DNA of 64,000 nucleotides from Marthasterias glacialis (lineage: Eukaryota > Echinodermata > Asteroidea > Forcipulatida > Asteriidae). The notes beneath the pieces were generated by a model. The model had not been told where the DNA came from. It saw nothing but the letters and a program-made list of their open reading frames with translations, and did not search any database. Of the stretch, positions 35,734-48,780 are shown piece after piece; the stretch's first letter is position 1, and each line of letters begins with the position of its first letter. Made by a program: the position numbers and the translations under genes. The DNA is taken from the NCBI GenBank assembly GCA_911728455.2, contig OU452231.1, positions 8,958,963-9,022,962 of the forward strand, read 5' to 3'.

Positions 35734-38700
35734 CTAACCTGGAGTTAGCAATAAGTTGCTGCTTCATTGTAGTTTATCTTCACTGGGATAAAATTATCAA
35801 GGTGACGGTCAGGCGTTTTATTGATAATAGATTCAAACAAAAATCCCGAAAAATGCTGCCAGAACCATTTTGATACCAAGTGACGTGACGGATTAGAAAA
35901 TAAAGTGCTGCCGTATATTGTTTGATTGCTATGGGTAATGTCTATGATGTACTTTTTCAAATGAACTTGTTGTTTCCGTGGTTTGTTCTGTTAAGTACGG
36001 TTTTACTGTTGAACCTACGGAACGATCTCTGCCCGTATAGTATTGGGGATTTGCTGGCATCCAACTGATTTCGGTGATTTTATTTCCTCTTGCTTCAAAT
36101 ACTCTCTGACTTCTCCCGTATTCTTATCTTTCTGACTTGTCCCATATTCTTAATTTCGTCGCCCCCAATTTTTTGTTTAATGTTGCCAGACAGCCTTGTC
36201 TTGACTTCGATCCGTTAGCGGCAAAACTTCTTGAAGTTTCGATCAGTTTGCTCTGACCATCTGCAGCCATACAGAAAACAACATTTTGGCCCCGAATGTG
36301 CAAATATTTTCTTTTCTTTGACGTTCGTCTGAGCTGTAAACTGCACTAACCTCTCGAAGGAAAAAAAAACCTTCAGAGATATTTCAAGACTACTTAATAT
36401 AATCGATTCCTTGGGATTAAACCACCTCCTTTGTTCGAACATTTCCAAAGAGAATATCGAGAAAACGACAATTAATCACAACACAATTTCTTTTAGAGGT
36501 GACAGGCTTAACCGAAAGCGACTAATCGATTATTCGGTTAATCCTCGAAACAAAGGTCGGGAGTTTGTGTCTGTTAATCCGATAAGTGGATTATAACAGG
36601 TTTGCTGCGACCTGAGGATCCTTGTGGGTTTGTCCGTATGAACGTTATATTAGGTCGTCAGTCCGTTGCTCTTTTGAGGAGAAACGATTGGGAGTTTTTT
36701 TTTTATCGATACCTCTGGAATTGATTATTCTTAAAGTGGATTAAAAGTAATTTAGTTCGTGGGAGTACGAAATGTCTAACCCTGAAGAAATGGCATCATG
36801 TAAAAATGGTCTGGAAAGAATGTGATATTTCGGCGTTCGTGACAAAACCGACCAATTTCCATACCTTTTTGCTATTAATTATGAAAGTTGCTTTCAAAAT
36901 AGTCGCATTTTTACGACATTAACAGTGTTTTAGTTATTTTTTCATGGTGGTCAAACAATACTCATGGAGACATGTCGTTGTCTGTGCTGAGTCGCCCAAA
37001 TCTTCTTTTCAGTGGCCTCAAGACCTGTAATTGTAAATAATGTTGAACACTAAAGTGGTTGAATTTATGAAATCATAATTGTCTGGAAGTTCTTATGGAG
37101 TCCGTTCACAGGACTCCTGCTGTTCAGCAGAACATATCGCCCAAGTTGCCAAACTTGCTGAGCAGTAACGGGTACAAACAGTTTCAAACAGTATCGACAA
37201 GAAACACAATAAAGGAGACCACTTATCTATTGTAACGTCAGCAGCCCCCCCCCCCCCCCCATGAGCTCTACCCTGATTCTGCCAGTAAGTGAAAGGGTTT
37301 TGTACTAATACACTACTTGTAACAGCCGTATGGACTTGGCCCGTGCCAGATTGCATTGTGTATCCAAGTTGTCAAGTCAAAAATCTTTTTTTTGAAGGGG
37401 GCAAAGGGAGGGGGATATTTTAGTAATAATTTCCTGATCATAGCAAATTTCACGGTGTCCAGAGCCTAAGGGGAAGCAAGCAGGAGGGCAAGATGTTCCA
37501 TGGGGGGAAGCTGTCACCCACTTTGCCCCCCCCCCCCCCTGACTACGCCACCGGTACCAGACTATCTGACCTACTGGCCTCATTTTGGTTACACTGGTAT
37601 AATAAAAAAAGATGTCCACTGTTACAAGATAATGCTCGCTGTGCTATACACGCATGTCAAAGTAGGTCTGCCGGTGTAATGTCACAGCACTCAAACATGT
37701 AAAGTTTACCCGTGGCCTACATTGGGAGAGTCATTTGATATGAGAACTGTGATCTAGCCTAACAACAGTAACCTTAGAGAGGGCTTATCTCTACGAATGG
37801 CAATTGTATGTTTACCTTCAGTGTAACTATTAATATCTTGATGAGCGCTGTCACGTCATTCAAATTCTTTGCGGCATCTGCGTGGATTTTCGTGAGAGTC
37901 ATCATAAGTATTAAGTGTTACACTATATTTATCTCCGCACACCCCTGCGATATAAATTAAACGATAACATTGGGGGGAAGTCGTTCTTACGCACTTGTGC
38001 CTTCGCCAGTCTTAAATTAAGGGGGAAAAAGCAACAAAGGCCATTGGCGAGTTAGATTTGAATGATGGCTGGTGGCACAACGCACTGTTTCGTTGTGTGC
38101 CCCGGCAGAAGGTCGTTAACGGAAGTGTGACCGGCAAAAGGTCGTCAGCAATTACTGACCAAAATTGCGTTTCAAGAAAACTGAGTGTGAAAGTTCGGTC
38201 GTTTGTCTGTTATTTGTAAGTCGTCATCGAGAAAGTTAAATTCCGCATGGGAATGGAAAATACATGTCCTGGGAGTAATTCTAGAAACCAATATAACAGT
38301 CATACCCTACTTTTTTTTTTTCAAAAGAGCAATGTTAATGATTGAGAGTTGTAATTTGTGTGCCCAGTAAAATTGCGTAAGGCTTTGCAACCTTCTTACG
38401 GGCACCCACGGTTTGGTCACATTTATATGCTCAAACTGTTTACCTCAAATCTAACGCTGCTTTATCACGGTTCGGGGCAAGCTTTTGCATTGCAACCTCC
38501 CAATCAGCAAACACTGGTATACGTCGCACAGTAACGCTGGGCTTAGTATGAGGAATGCGAATTGAGCAGTCTGTGACCGAAGAAGGCGTTGTACCAGACA
38601 TCATTGTATTACGCGCAAATTGTTTATTAGAAACTAAGGCTATACAATCTTGGTTGTACCACATCCATATCTTCATTTGGGAGTTATCTGTATAAGTTAC

Positions 38701-40319
38701 GCGTAATCCATGTGAAAAGAATTGGTATCACCCAGTGTCCCAAAACTGAAATATGTAGGCTTTTGGTGCTTGCCCATAACAGCGATTCACATGCCGATAT
38801 TCTACAAGGAAGTTATTTTTCGTGTTATATATACTGTGCTTGTTGCTGCTAGGTGCTATTGCCGCCGAGAGTCTGCCGGTTTGTTTCGCGATACGCACCG
38901 CGTAGTTTGACTGACAGTTTGACCTTTAGTGTCACACCGTCTTGTCAGAAGTCAAATGACCCCGCGCACTGATATAACGCGTGCCAACTGAAAAACAATT
39001 GCAACCCCAGCCGAGAGCAAATAACATCACTTGGCAATACATCACTCCTTTAAGGCCCCGCAGGGAGCTAATGAAAACGGGGATAACGTTGCACTCACTG
39101 ATCACGACTCAAGCCTCCCCCCCCCCCCCTCTCGATGCAGGATAGGGGGTCCTTGCGTTGATCTAGGCTTCATCCTTTGCATCATCACGGCGATGACGAA
39201 GCCCATCCGTCATCGGGTGATCATTGCATGCCCTCGTGCCCAATTCCCACCTCGTTTCACGGAGAAGATTTTAAGGAATTAAAGAGTGTCGAGTGACCGA
39301 TACAATCGTACCTTAGATACTCTATTGCCTGTTGCACAATACTGAGATCCACCTCTCTTATTTTGAAGGTTAAAGTGCAGTCGTGGTGTGCGAAACTGAA
39401 AACTTAAATCGTAAAGTAGAACCTATTTACCCCCTTGCATGACGCGGAATGCGCCAGTTCGGGAGTCAAATCCTTTGCGTACATTTTGACTCCCAAAATG
39501 GCGGTCAGAACAGGCGCGTCGTAAGTGCACCGCGCGTCGTGAAACGGGTCAATATCTAACCAAACCATTAGAATCCCATCCCATAGGCCCGTGCTTCAAA
39601 AACTTTATTTGAAATATATCTTTACCCTTTTATTTTGCCATACCTTTATAGCAACAATGTAAATGTCAATCAGCTAATATTCTCTGCAGATCTGAACTAT
39701 TTATAACTTGAGAACTGTTTTGCGGCGTTTTTAGACCAAAACTTAAATCCTTTCGTGGTACAGCTTAATTTGTAAAATTTCTTCTGGAACATGTGGCTTT
39801 ACTTTAAAATGTTATACTTTAAAGGTGCATGATGATTAAGTAGTATGACACGTCAGTTTTGTAAAGCTGTAAGATCTGAGAGATTGAGGGGGAAAAAGTC
39901 ACGGACACTCCCCAATTCTTCTTATATCTTTCTGCTTCTAGTCAATTCTACGATGATGCCGAGTATTGCCAGTCAGAAGCTATGCAATACTGAAATAACA
40001 TAAATACCTAACAAATAACAGATGTTAGGGACGTTCCGATCATTAGGTATCATCCACAACAAAAATGATGATGGCTTCTCCAATGTGACAGATTTATTTT
40101 CATGTGACGTGCTTAGTAATGTTTTTTTTCTTTCTATGGTGAGGATGGAATTAGTGGTGAAGTTTTCTACGTGTGCGCATGGGTCATCTATCCAAACAAT
40201 GTCATTACCAACTCAAGTCTTCCCAAGTTTGTTTTAGTAATTGCCCCAGTGGCCTTTAAATTTGTCTTAACCTAACTCAGAGGATACAAAATTCAAAGAC
40301 TATACGGAAGTAAAAAAAA
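35734..40319. other. No gene; several C-run elements
   Basis: C runs at about 37246-37260, 37526-37539 and 39117-39129. The second run is followed by CTGACTACGCCACCGG (to 37554), which resembles a hAT-type terminus read inward, but no partner end was found. Open frames here are short and unsupported. Confidence 0.45.
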
Positions 40320-41045
40320 TACAGGTTTTGTTGCCGCCGTGTTGTTGCTGATGTTGTTGATTTTGATGTTACTCTTGTTGCTGTTGCTGTTGCCGCTGTT
40401 TTTGATGTTGGTGTTGCTTTTGTTGTTGCTTTTGTTGTTGTGGTGCTGTTGCTGTTATTGGTGCTGTTGCTCTCGTTGTTGATGTTGCTGTTGCTGTTGT
40501 TGTTATCGTTGCTGTTGTTGATGTTGATATTGCTGATGTTGATGTTGGTGTTGCTGTTGACGTTGCTGTTGCTGTTGTTTGTTGCTTCTGTTGTTTTGCT
40601 GTTATCATTGGTGCTGTAGTGCTCTCGTTGATGTTCCTGTTGCCGTTGTTATAATCGTTTATGTTGTTATAATCGTTTATGTTGCTGCTGCCATTGCTGT
40701 TGCTCTTGTTGCTGTTGCTGTTGCTCTTGTTGTTGATGTTGCTGTTGCCGTTGTTATAGTTAGTGTTGTTGCTGTTGCTGTTGTTATCGTTAGTTATGTT
40801 GCTGTTGCTGTTGTTGTTATCGTTAGTGTTGTTGCTATTGATGTCACTCTTGCTCTTGTTGTTGCTGTTGCCGTTGATGTTGCTGATTTGTAGTAGTTGT
40901 TGTGGTTGTTTTGTTGTTGTTGCTGCAGTTGTGGTTGTTGCCGTTGCAGCAGCTATATTTTTTGTGTGTTGCTTAAATCGCTGTTGTCGCATTTAGCCTA
41001 CTGCCACTGCCATCGCTGCTGCTGTCACTGCCGCTGTTATGCGGT
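40320..41045 (-). repeat. Long imperfect GTT/GCT (AAC/AGC) trinucleotide tract
   Basis: About 700 bases of triplets GTT, GCT, GAT and GCC with internal longer-period duplications (for example ATAATCGTTTATGTTGTT twice near 40650-40685). On the minus strand it is open for 207 codons (40369-40992) as Asn/Ser/Thr/Gln/Ala-rich sequence; on the plus strand other frames are Val/Leu-rich. With all strands open and no flanking domain, a microsatellite is far more likely than a coding exon. Confidence 0.85.
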
Positions 41046-44000
41046 CGATTCTGCCGGTGCAAGCTTGCTACAGCTTCTATTGATATACGGTATATCATCA
41101 TGCAACGTCAATTTAAAACTTTGCAACAGAACTCCAATCATTCTTTGATTATTTGTACTCGGTCGAGGACCCCAAGAGTTTGACACGCGAGACCACTCGT
41201 CGGACGGTATTTAACTCCATGGGCAATCTTCGGAGTCCTTGGGAAGTAATGAAAAATAGCCTTGCCTTGATTGGCCACCTGAGAAGATGTACATCCCTTT
41301 AACCACTCTAGGGTTTAGAGTTGATGGAGTTAGCGATAATTGCTGGGGTCGTGTCCCGACCGCTCGGTTACTTATCCAACAGAGGACACATTCTTTTCTT
41401 TTGCAGTTTTCTGGAAAACTTCACGCAGACCTAATGGATATCGATGGCTTGCTGTTGAATTTAGCATGGTGTCTTGCCATCCGAAACCGAAATGTCCTTT
41501 CCTAAAATGACTGGAAGTTTCTGCTTCGGTTAGTTCAGTTCTAGTGGATATATCAATAGTTTACGAAAAAGTACATGTCAATTTGTATGCCGAATAAGAG
41601 CAAGACAGTTGTGTTTTTAACGTCTCCCGTTGTATTTGAACGGTGGTCTCGTATTTCGTACCATACTGGTCGCCGCAGGTACCAATTCCAGCCGGCCGGT
41701 CTCAATGCTTTTGAGCTGGTTGACTTTACATTTATTGGTAAAGTCGTGTTTTATAACAGTACATTGGTAGGATGTACTGCCATTAAATATGGTTTCATCC
41801 ACTGCTCAAATCTTAACTTTCATGACTTCGAATGTATAATTGAAGACATCTGCCTAAATTGACTGTTGACCTTTAACATTGACTGGTTTTCTTTCATTAT
41901 TATAAACATAAGTTTTTGCGTGTGCTAACGAAGCATAGTGGTCGGGGCCCCAACCATCTTGTTCGTTTTTCTGTTCGTAACCGGCAACAGTTTAATAGCA
42001 ATACAGGCTTCCTGGAGCTTTTGAGTTACACTGATTTAAAAGGGCAGCTTTCTAGGCAGTATTACTTGTACCAGACCAAGTATACGTTTATTCAATGAGG
42101 AAAGTAAAACAACAAAGTTGTGAACAATTGGTCAAACGGTTGAAATTCTTTCAAACCGAAACAACATTTCTCATCAAATATCTGCGGCACATCACAAGAA
42201 ACATTAATGCGATTTGTGTTTCTAGAGCCAATTTGGAATTTCTGTTGCACATACGCTACGAGGTACTTTGTTTATTTTGACACTCGAATATTCGGAGAGC
42301 TCATTTTCTAACCATTCAAATCGCACACATCAAAGCGAATTTGCATGAGTCATACGGCATTTTATTTTATCCGTTTAATTCAATTAAACAGCACCCGTAT
42401 AAGCAATTAAACTTTTCAAACAAAATAAAGTAGCCATGCAGGCCGCAGGTGTTCCAACATTGTACCACCAGCTATAGATGGATTAGACCAAGGTGGAAGA
42501 ACCACCATGGAAATAAAAATCGGTTAAAAATTAAATGAATACAAAAATAGACGTAAATGATGAATTGATCCTTTGATCTTGTGCGATCTTTGGATCCGTA
42601 GGTAATATGACAAAGGTATATTTCTGTATGATGGGGCCTTATTGTTAGTAATGATACAAAAATACCGTGATTTTTTTTTTATTGTTTTGTTTTCTTCTAA
42701 ATAATTGTATTAAAGTTCCAGCAACGGAAAGTTGATTTCCATGAACTTTGATGAACTTGTTAATTAAATGCAATTATAAAGAACGAGGGAAAAGGAAAAA
42801 GGGGAAGTTTGGTGGTGAAGGACTTCTTGTTGCAATCATAAGGTAACGAATTCAATTCCCCAGGCTGGATGCCAATTTCACAAGGACTCAGTGAGAGAGA
42901 TTTAATACTAAACTACTGATTCGTTGAAGAAGAGATTCTTTACCATCGGTTTCAAACCAAAATGTGCACGGTAGAGATTTGCTGGTGAGCCCTCTCTCAG
43001 CAGGCTGTACCACACTGTGGAATCATGGTTGTATCTCGTTGACAAACGGTAAACTATCCAGAAAAAAAACAGAGCAACACATAAACAGAAACATGCTAAT
43101 CTGTCACGATGACAGGTAATTTCCGGTAAGTTCATACTGAACCATGATTGACTTGTTTGTGCACATCAAACCATAGAGAAAGTTCCTTTCTCCTATGATC
43201 AAACCAAGCTCTTTCACAAATCATCTGCTTTGGTTACTGAGTGAGTCCGACTTGAAATTCAAACGAACAATCTTGAAGAAGAAAACAAAACCAAGATTGG
43301 TGTGAATGGCAGTCCTGTACTCTGTTTTGTCAGGAAACGAGGAGAACGTCCTTTTGGACGATCTCCATTCATTTCACAATGACATTGATTTACTACTAAA
43401 CGATTTTTTAATAACACCAACGAACTAAGGGCAGTGTGGCACCTATTACCCTGCAACCTTCAGTGACTGCATACCGTGGTTCCCCAACGCAGCACGGGCA
43501 TAAACTTACAAGCACACCGCAGGCATCTTTTATTAACTATTCGAAGACATTGAATGTAGGCGGCTGTCGCCTCCCCAATTAATACCAAATTGACTAGTAC
43601 GTTTCCGTAGAGATAGTGAAGAGCCAAGCCGCGAGTTTCATTAAGCCTAATGCATTTATCGCTATGCATTGATAGCCCAGAAGGCCCGCATGCGTTGCAG
43701 ATATATACTATTGGTGGCGCCCTACCCATTTTTCTAGTTTTCATCCTCTTATACCCGAGTATCTGTAATTTAAAAAAAAGTGGGCTTTTTAAGCCTGAAA
43801 AAACAGCTCCACTAAGAAAGTCATTTCGTTGATTATTTGAATAACTGTACTTGAGAAATAGGTACGTAGTTTAAATAATACCAAAGAATCCTTTGATTAA
43901 AGACGTAGAACTGGCGACAACGTGAAGATTGGTGGCGCTCTAAACCTTTTATTGTCCGCGAAACATCCCGCATCATGTATTACGTACATGACAGTTATGT

Positions 44001-44547
44001 TTCATCGTTATTGCCGCACTACAACAAAGTTATTTTGAAATGATCGTTTACGGTTGTGGTTACTTTGTCATTCCACTATGGCTCATAGTCAGCCCAATTT
44101 TAAAAACAAATTTAATATTTATATTGTATTACTAAATAGTTTGACAATTTTTTTTTATATTGGTAGTCAACAACGAAATCATCAGAATCTTGGGGTTTGC
44201 TTTTACTGTAATAAAAATATTAAATGTTTCTACATGCAGTGAAAACTTCCCACATGCTCTCACTGTATCTTCTTCTTTTGTTTCTGCAGATAACTTGCGC
44301 AAAATACAAATCGTTTTTTCTAATGTTTTTTTAGGGGGAGAGTTACCCTCCAAAAATATTGAATAGTTACAAAGTTGATGCAGTTTTTACAAGATTGTGG
44401 TGGGATATAATTGTATTGCAAAGTAGAGGATACAGATGATTGTATTTACAAAAAGCAAATGATGTTCTATTGGCTCCATTTGCACCGACGTCACACGTGG
44501 CTAATGTCTGCCCATGGTCTGCCATTCTGTGTCAAATTGCGTGTACA
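41046..44547. other. No gene seen
   Basis: Non-coding sequence with scattered frames of 60-95 codons lacking motifs. Confidence 0.45.
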
Positions 44548-44727
44548 GATATGGTGAGCGTGTAAACGCGCGCACGTCGCCCAAAGTACCCGCGTGCACT
44601 TACCCCATAGATATAGAATATAATAACTAGATCGGACGTGCGTGCGCGCGCTCCACTGCCTGTGTAGAAAAAGCTTTGGTTCGCCATGGACGCAGTAAAA
44701 TGTCACGTGCTTGGGGCGACGCGCAGG
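44548..44727 (+). repeat. Inverted dispersed repeat, left copy
   Basis: Contains ATGGTGAGCGTG, CGCGCACGTC, CATAGATATAGAATATAATA, CTAGATCGGACG and CACGTGCTTGGGGC. The reverse complement recurs at 46936-47086 in the same order. GC- and CpG-rich compared with its surroundings. Confidence 0.75.
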
Positions 44728-46935
44728 ATTAATTTTTTTTGGACAATGTCAATTTTGTGTTATTGGCAAGTAGGGTGCAGATTAAACGATCGTCTCATAA
44801 GAATTTGATGGATTGACACATTATTTATGCAAGAAAGATGTTACTGAGCAGATTGATAGATACAGCACACCACACAGCTGATCTGAGTTGTTATTCTGTA
44901 AAAACGAAGACCGGTGAAAATAATGTTTGAAAATGTCCAATGCAACAATCCTTTTGTCAATGAAATAATGAAATAAAAAGAGAGCACCGTTAAAGTTGCT
45001 TCGCCCAACATTCATATTTATTGTTTAGAGCTATAAAAAAATGTTTTGGGGCAACAAATTGGGCTGAAATACTTTATTAACTGTAATAATAAAGACAGAT
45101 GATTATAAGAGCAATGGGCAATGCGTCCCAGCCTAAGTTTACATAGGTCTTAAAATGTACACATAAACAAACATTGCTTGCACTATTCGCAAGTAAATAG
45201 AAAACCATGCATTGTTGTTCAAATCTCACGTATGTTTCAGCCGCTCGTTTGTTTCGTCAAACTGCGGTTGTTGTCACGTCGGCAATCTCCTCAAACGGAC
45301 CGAGTTACACAAAAACGGGGTTGCTTTAGTCATCCATGAACATCGACTTTATTTTTTAATGTTTAATTTTTTTCATGAAAGATAAATTATTAAAAAACGT
45401 GTTTTTTTTTTGTCAGTTTTGTTTTGTTTTTGATAACACAAAGGAGTTTCCGTCTGGAAAATTACAACTAAACGTCGTTCAATCCGAGCCAAAACAGTGA
45501 CAAAAGGGTCGAACTTTACAACCAAATTTGTCTATGTTCCCGGTTTTTCCTGACATTGTACTTGTAAAGACATTGAGAAGAATTAGTAAAATAAGGCCAT
45601 CAACTTGAAATCAAGTGAAAGGAAACGATTTTGCAGAGATTTTTGTTTTTGTTTTACTTATGTTTTATCAATACATTCAGTAATGAGCAACTTTGAAAGG
45701 ATAACCAATCAGAGACTTCGTATTGTTAACGATCGGCTCCGGCCGCGAAATGAAGTCGGCTTCCTTTTGCGGCCGATCGTTGGCCGTATAGTCGGCCAAC
45801 GACGACTTGTTGAGCCTCTCAAAAATGTGTGGCTTATACATGGCAAAGTACCAGTAGACCTTTATGAAGAATGCTTTATTTCAGGAAAAACAAACGTTTC
45901 CTTTTTCACCCCAAAATTCTTTAATATTACGTATATTATGTTGAAAAAGACAGTCAAAGACGATGGTATACAATAATTATGTTATTATTGTAAAAACGTT
46001 TTTTTTTTTCAGCAGTATTTTTTTCACTTAGGTACCTGTTTAACCTTCCTTAAAGCAATATTTTAAGAACTGTTTACCTTGACAATAGTTAAACGCATGA
46101 AATATTTTATTTATAGACAAATTCTCAACATTTTCCTGCGTGTCAAACTTGTGTAAACGATTGTTATATTTGGCCCTCGACCATTAACAATTTTTGCCGA
46201 GCGACGTCATTCACGACGACGGTTTATACTCATGAGACCTCTTGCGCAAGCACGGCTCGCGGAACTACACGTACGCACAGTCTAGCTTCAAGAAAACAAA
46301 ACACACACTATTTGCAGTTGTTCCAACTCACACAAACAAACTAACAAACAAAGGAGATTGACGTTTAGGTTAGCCTGTACTTTATCAATTTTATATAGGC
46401 CTATATTTGATTTTTATTTTATCGCGATTTTAACCTGAACGAAATTTCTTGTGTGTACACACACACTGGTCGCACAGATTGCTTGAATACAAGCTAAGCT
46501 TCGTACTCACTGGCCTTGAAGATCTTCTGTTATACTTTTGCCGAAGTCATACGATCTGACTCGAAGGTGGCGAGCGATACTGCTTATCAGGCTCTCTCCA
46601 TGCGATGGATCAAGGGTGTGTCGTGATGACAAAAACACACCCAATCATATTATGGGCTGCTCTGCATACCATGGTAGTCATTAGGTTGGACATACGTGAC
46701 GGTGCGGTACCATTGTACATCCGGAACACTCTCTCCGAAGATTTTGCAGACAGCCATGGCGTCATCTACTGTACAATTACTCACCATTTCACTTACACCA
46801 ATACTCGGCAAACGTTATTAAAAAACAGCTGGAAATAAAGACGAGCTGGATAATAAGACGTTCAGTTCGTCTCGTATTTGTCGAAATGTGTGTGTTTGGT
46901 TGCCGAAAAGCATGCTCGTCACACCATTTCAAAAG
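44728..46935. other. No gene; GC-rich hairpins at 45729-45801
   Basis: Lies between the two inverted repeat copies. Two stem-loops sit inside an unsupported 123-codon frame (45605-45976): AACGATCGGC pairs with GCCGATCGTT (45729-45738, 45772-45781), and CGTTGGCCG pairs with CGGCCAACG across a six-base loop (45778-45801). Confidence 0.5.
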
Positions 46936-47086
46936 TTGCGCGTTGCCCCAAGCACGTGACTAATGTCAGCGCCCAGGCTGAACCAGCGTATTGTACGCGC
47001 GTCCGATCTAGGTATTTTATTCTATATCTATGACTTACCCCCTTGCGCGCACGTCACACGCGGTGACTGTGCCACGCTCACCATTT
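46936..47086 (-). repeat. Inverted dispersed repeat, right copy
   Basis: Contains GCCCCAAGCACGTGAC, CGTCCGATCTAG, TATTCTATATCTATG, GCGCGCACGTCA and CACGCTCACCAT, the reverse complement of 44548-44727 with about 30 bases less in the middle. Confidence 0.75.
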
Positions 47087-48060
47087 TAGCTGGAAGTCAA
47101 TAAAATGCGCCTAAAATGCGCACTACACTGTACAACATACAGAGACATTGACTTCCAAAATGGCGTAACCGAGATTATTGTGATGATGACGTCAGGTGGT
47201 TTTTTATTCAATAGACTGTATAACACCGACTGTGCAACCAAGATTCATCTTGGTGATGACGACAGGTGACTTGATTCAAAAACCTTTACAATCCACAAGT
47301 AAATAGACATCTCGAATTTCATCAGTTCTGCTCGTGTATTTTGTGCAGAGTGCCCTCTGTCGACGGCTCACGGTAGTATCGGCTTTACGTTATAACCGCA
47401 TGTTATACCGCGCGGTGATCTTGCGCACGTCCCCTGTCAAAACTTCCGCTGTCTCTTCTCTCAGCTTTTCCCTTTTCAGTAAAAGATAGTCAGACTGATG
47501 AAATTATGTACCGGCTTTTTAAAACACTGCTTTTTGGTAATTAGTTATAACTATGCATAGTGGCATCGCCCTGCAGCCTCAGCGTCCATTAGGGGTAATT
47601 GCTGGGGAGCCCAGCCTCGGCAACCACTTTGTATTGTGTATCAAATTGACGTGTGTTAGAAGCCGAGGAGTGCAACAGAGTCATTATAAAAATGCAATTT
47701 AGAGTGCTTGACCCAGATTGATAATTTGTATCTTGGGGCATCACGCCATGCTGCATTTACACACTGCGAGATTTGTCCAAAGTGCTCATGAATGTTAGGT
47801 CGCAGTTCGGTCTGGTAATTGAATTAAGCCAAAACATTATAAGAGGCAAAAACATTGAAACATTTGGAGAGGGCTCTGGGGGAAAATCCTTTGCACACGC
47901 ACGAAACATGTATGTTTGGTCACAATCTGTACACTGTAATAATTGAAGTATTGGCTATAATTCTGATGCGTGTATTCGAAGGGAGATGACCCTTCGCGAA
48001 ACTAATACACATTCCATGTAATCATGGTTTAGTGAAAATGCATCACAAGAAACCGCCCCA
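47087..48060. other. No gene; short local duplications
   Basis: GGAAGTCAAT near 47091 is inverted as ATTGACTTCC near 47149. TGATGACG-CAGGTG segments near 47181 and 47253 are a local direct repeat. Otherwise featureless. Confidence 0.45.
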
Positions 48061-48780
48061 CCACCTGCCAAAGCACACTTAAACCCCTTAGCATGACCCT
48101 AACCTCCCTTCAGAGCCTGGCTAGCATAGATGGTGTCAACCCTTACAAGCATCAACCCCACCACCCTGCACAAGTTCACCCCAACCTCGACAGCAGGACC
48201 CTACTCTTCGTCCCCATCAGCCTGACTAGCGTGGTCTCAATCATCAAAAGTATCCACCCCACCATTCCGTTCTGTACACCCAAATCACACAAGCATGACC
48301 CCAAACACCCTCCATAAATCTAACTAGCATAGTACATGGTGTAAACCATCACGAGTATCCACCCCGCCATCCCGCCCCAGTACACCCGAACCCCAGTACA
48401 CCCCAACCCCACTAGCATGACCCTACCCTCTCCCAGCCTGACTGTGGATGGTGTGTGACTATAGATGGTGTGAGCCGTCACAAGCACCCATCCCGCCATC
48501 TCGCCCCGGTATACTCCAACCCCACTAGGATGATCCTACTCTCTCCCCAGCCAGCCTGACTATAATATTAGGGAGTGTGAGCCATCATAAGCAACCCACC
48601 CTGCCATCCCACCCCAGTACACTCCAACCACACTAGCATGACCCTACCCTCTCCCCAGCCTGGCTATAGATGGTGTGAGCCACCACAAGCACCCATTCTG
48701 CCATCTCACCTCCGCAGTGCAATCAGACTGTAGAAGCATGATCTTACCCCGCTCCCCAGTCTGAATAGCACCCGGCCTAC
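48061..48780 (+). repeat. C-rich tandem repeat, about six units of 90-120 bp
   Basis: Recurring blocks: CTATAGATGGTGTGAGCC, ATCACAAGCACCCA, CCGCCATC, CCAGTACACTCCAACC and CACTAGCATGACCCTACCCT. Purine-poor on this strand. The open frame over the left part is a by-product of the repeat. Confidence 0.85.

Noticed and set aside
45605-45976. 123-codon frame
   Set aside because: It runs across the stem-loop repeat at 45729-45801 and has no motif; repeat-derived.
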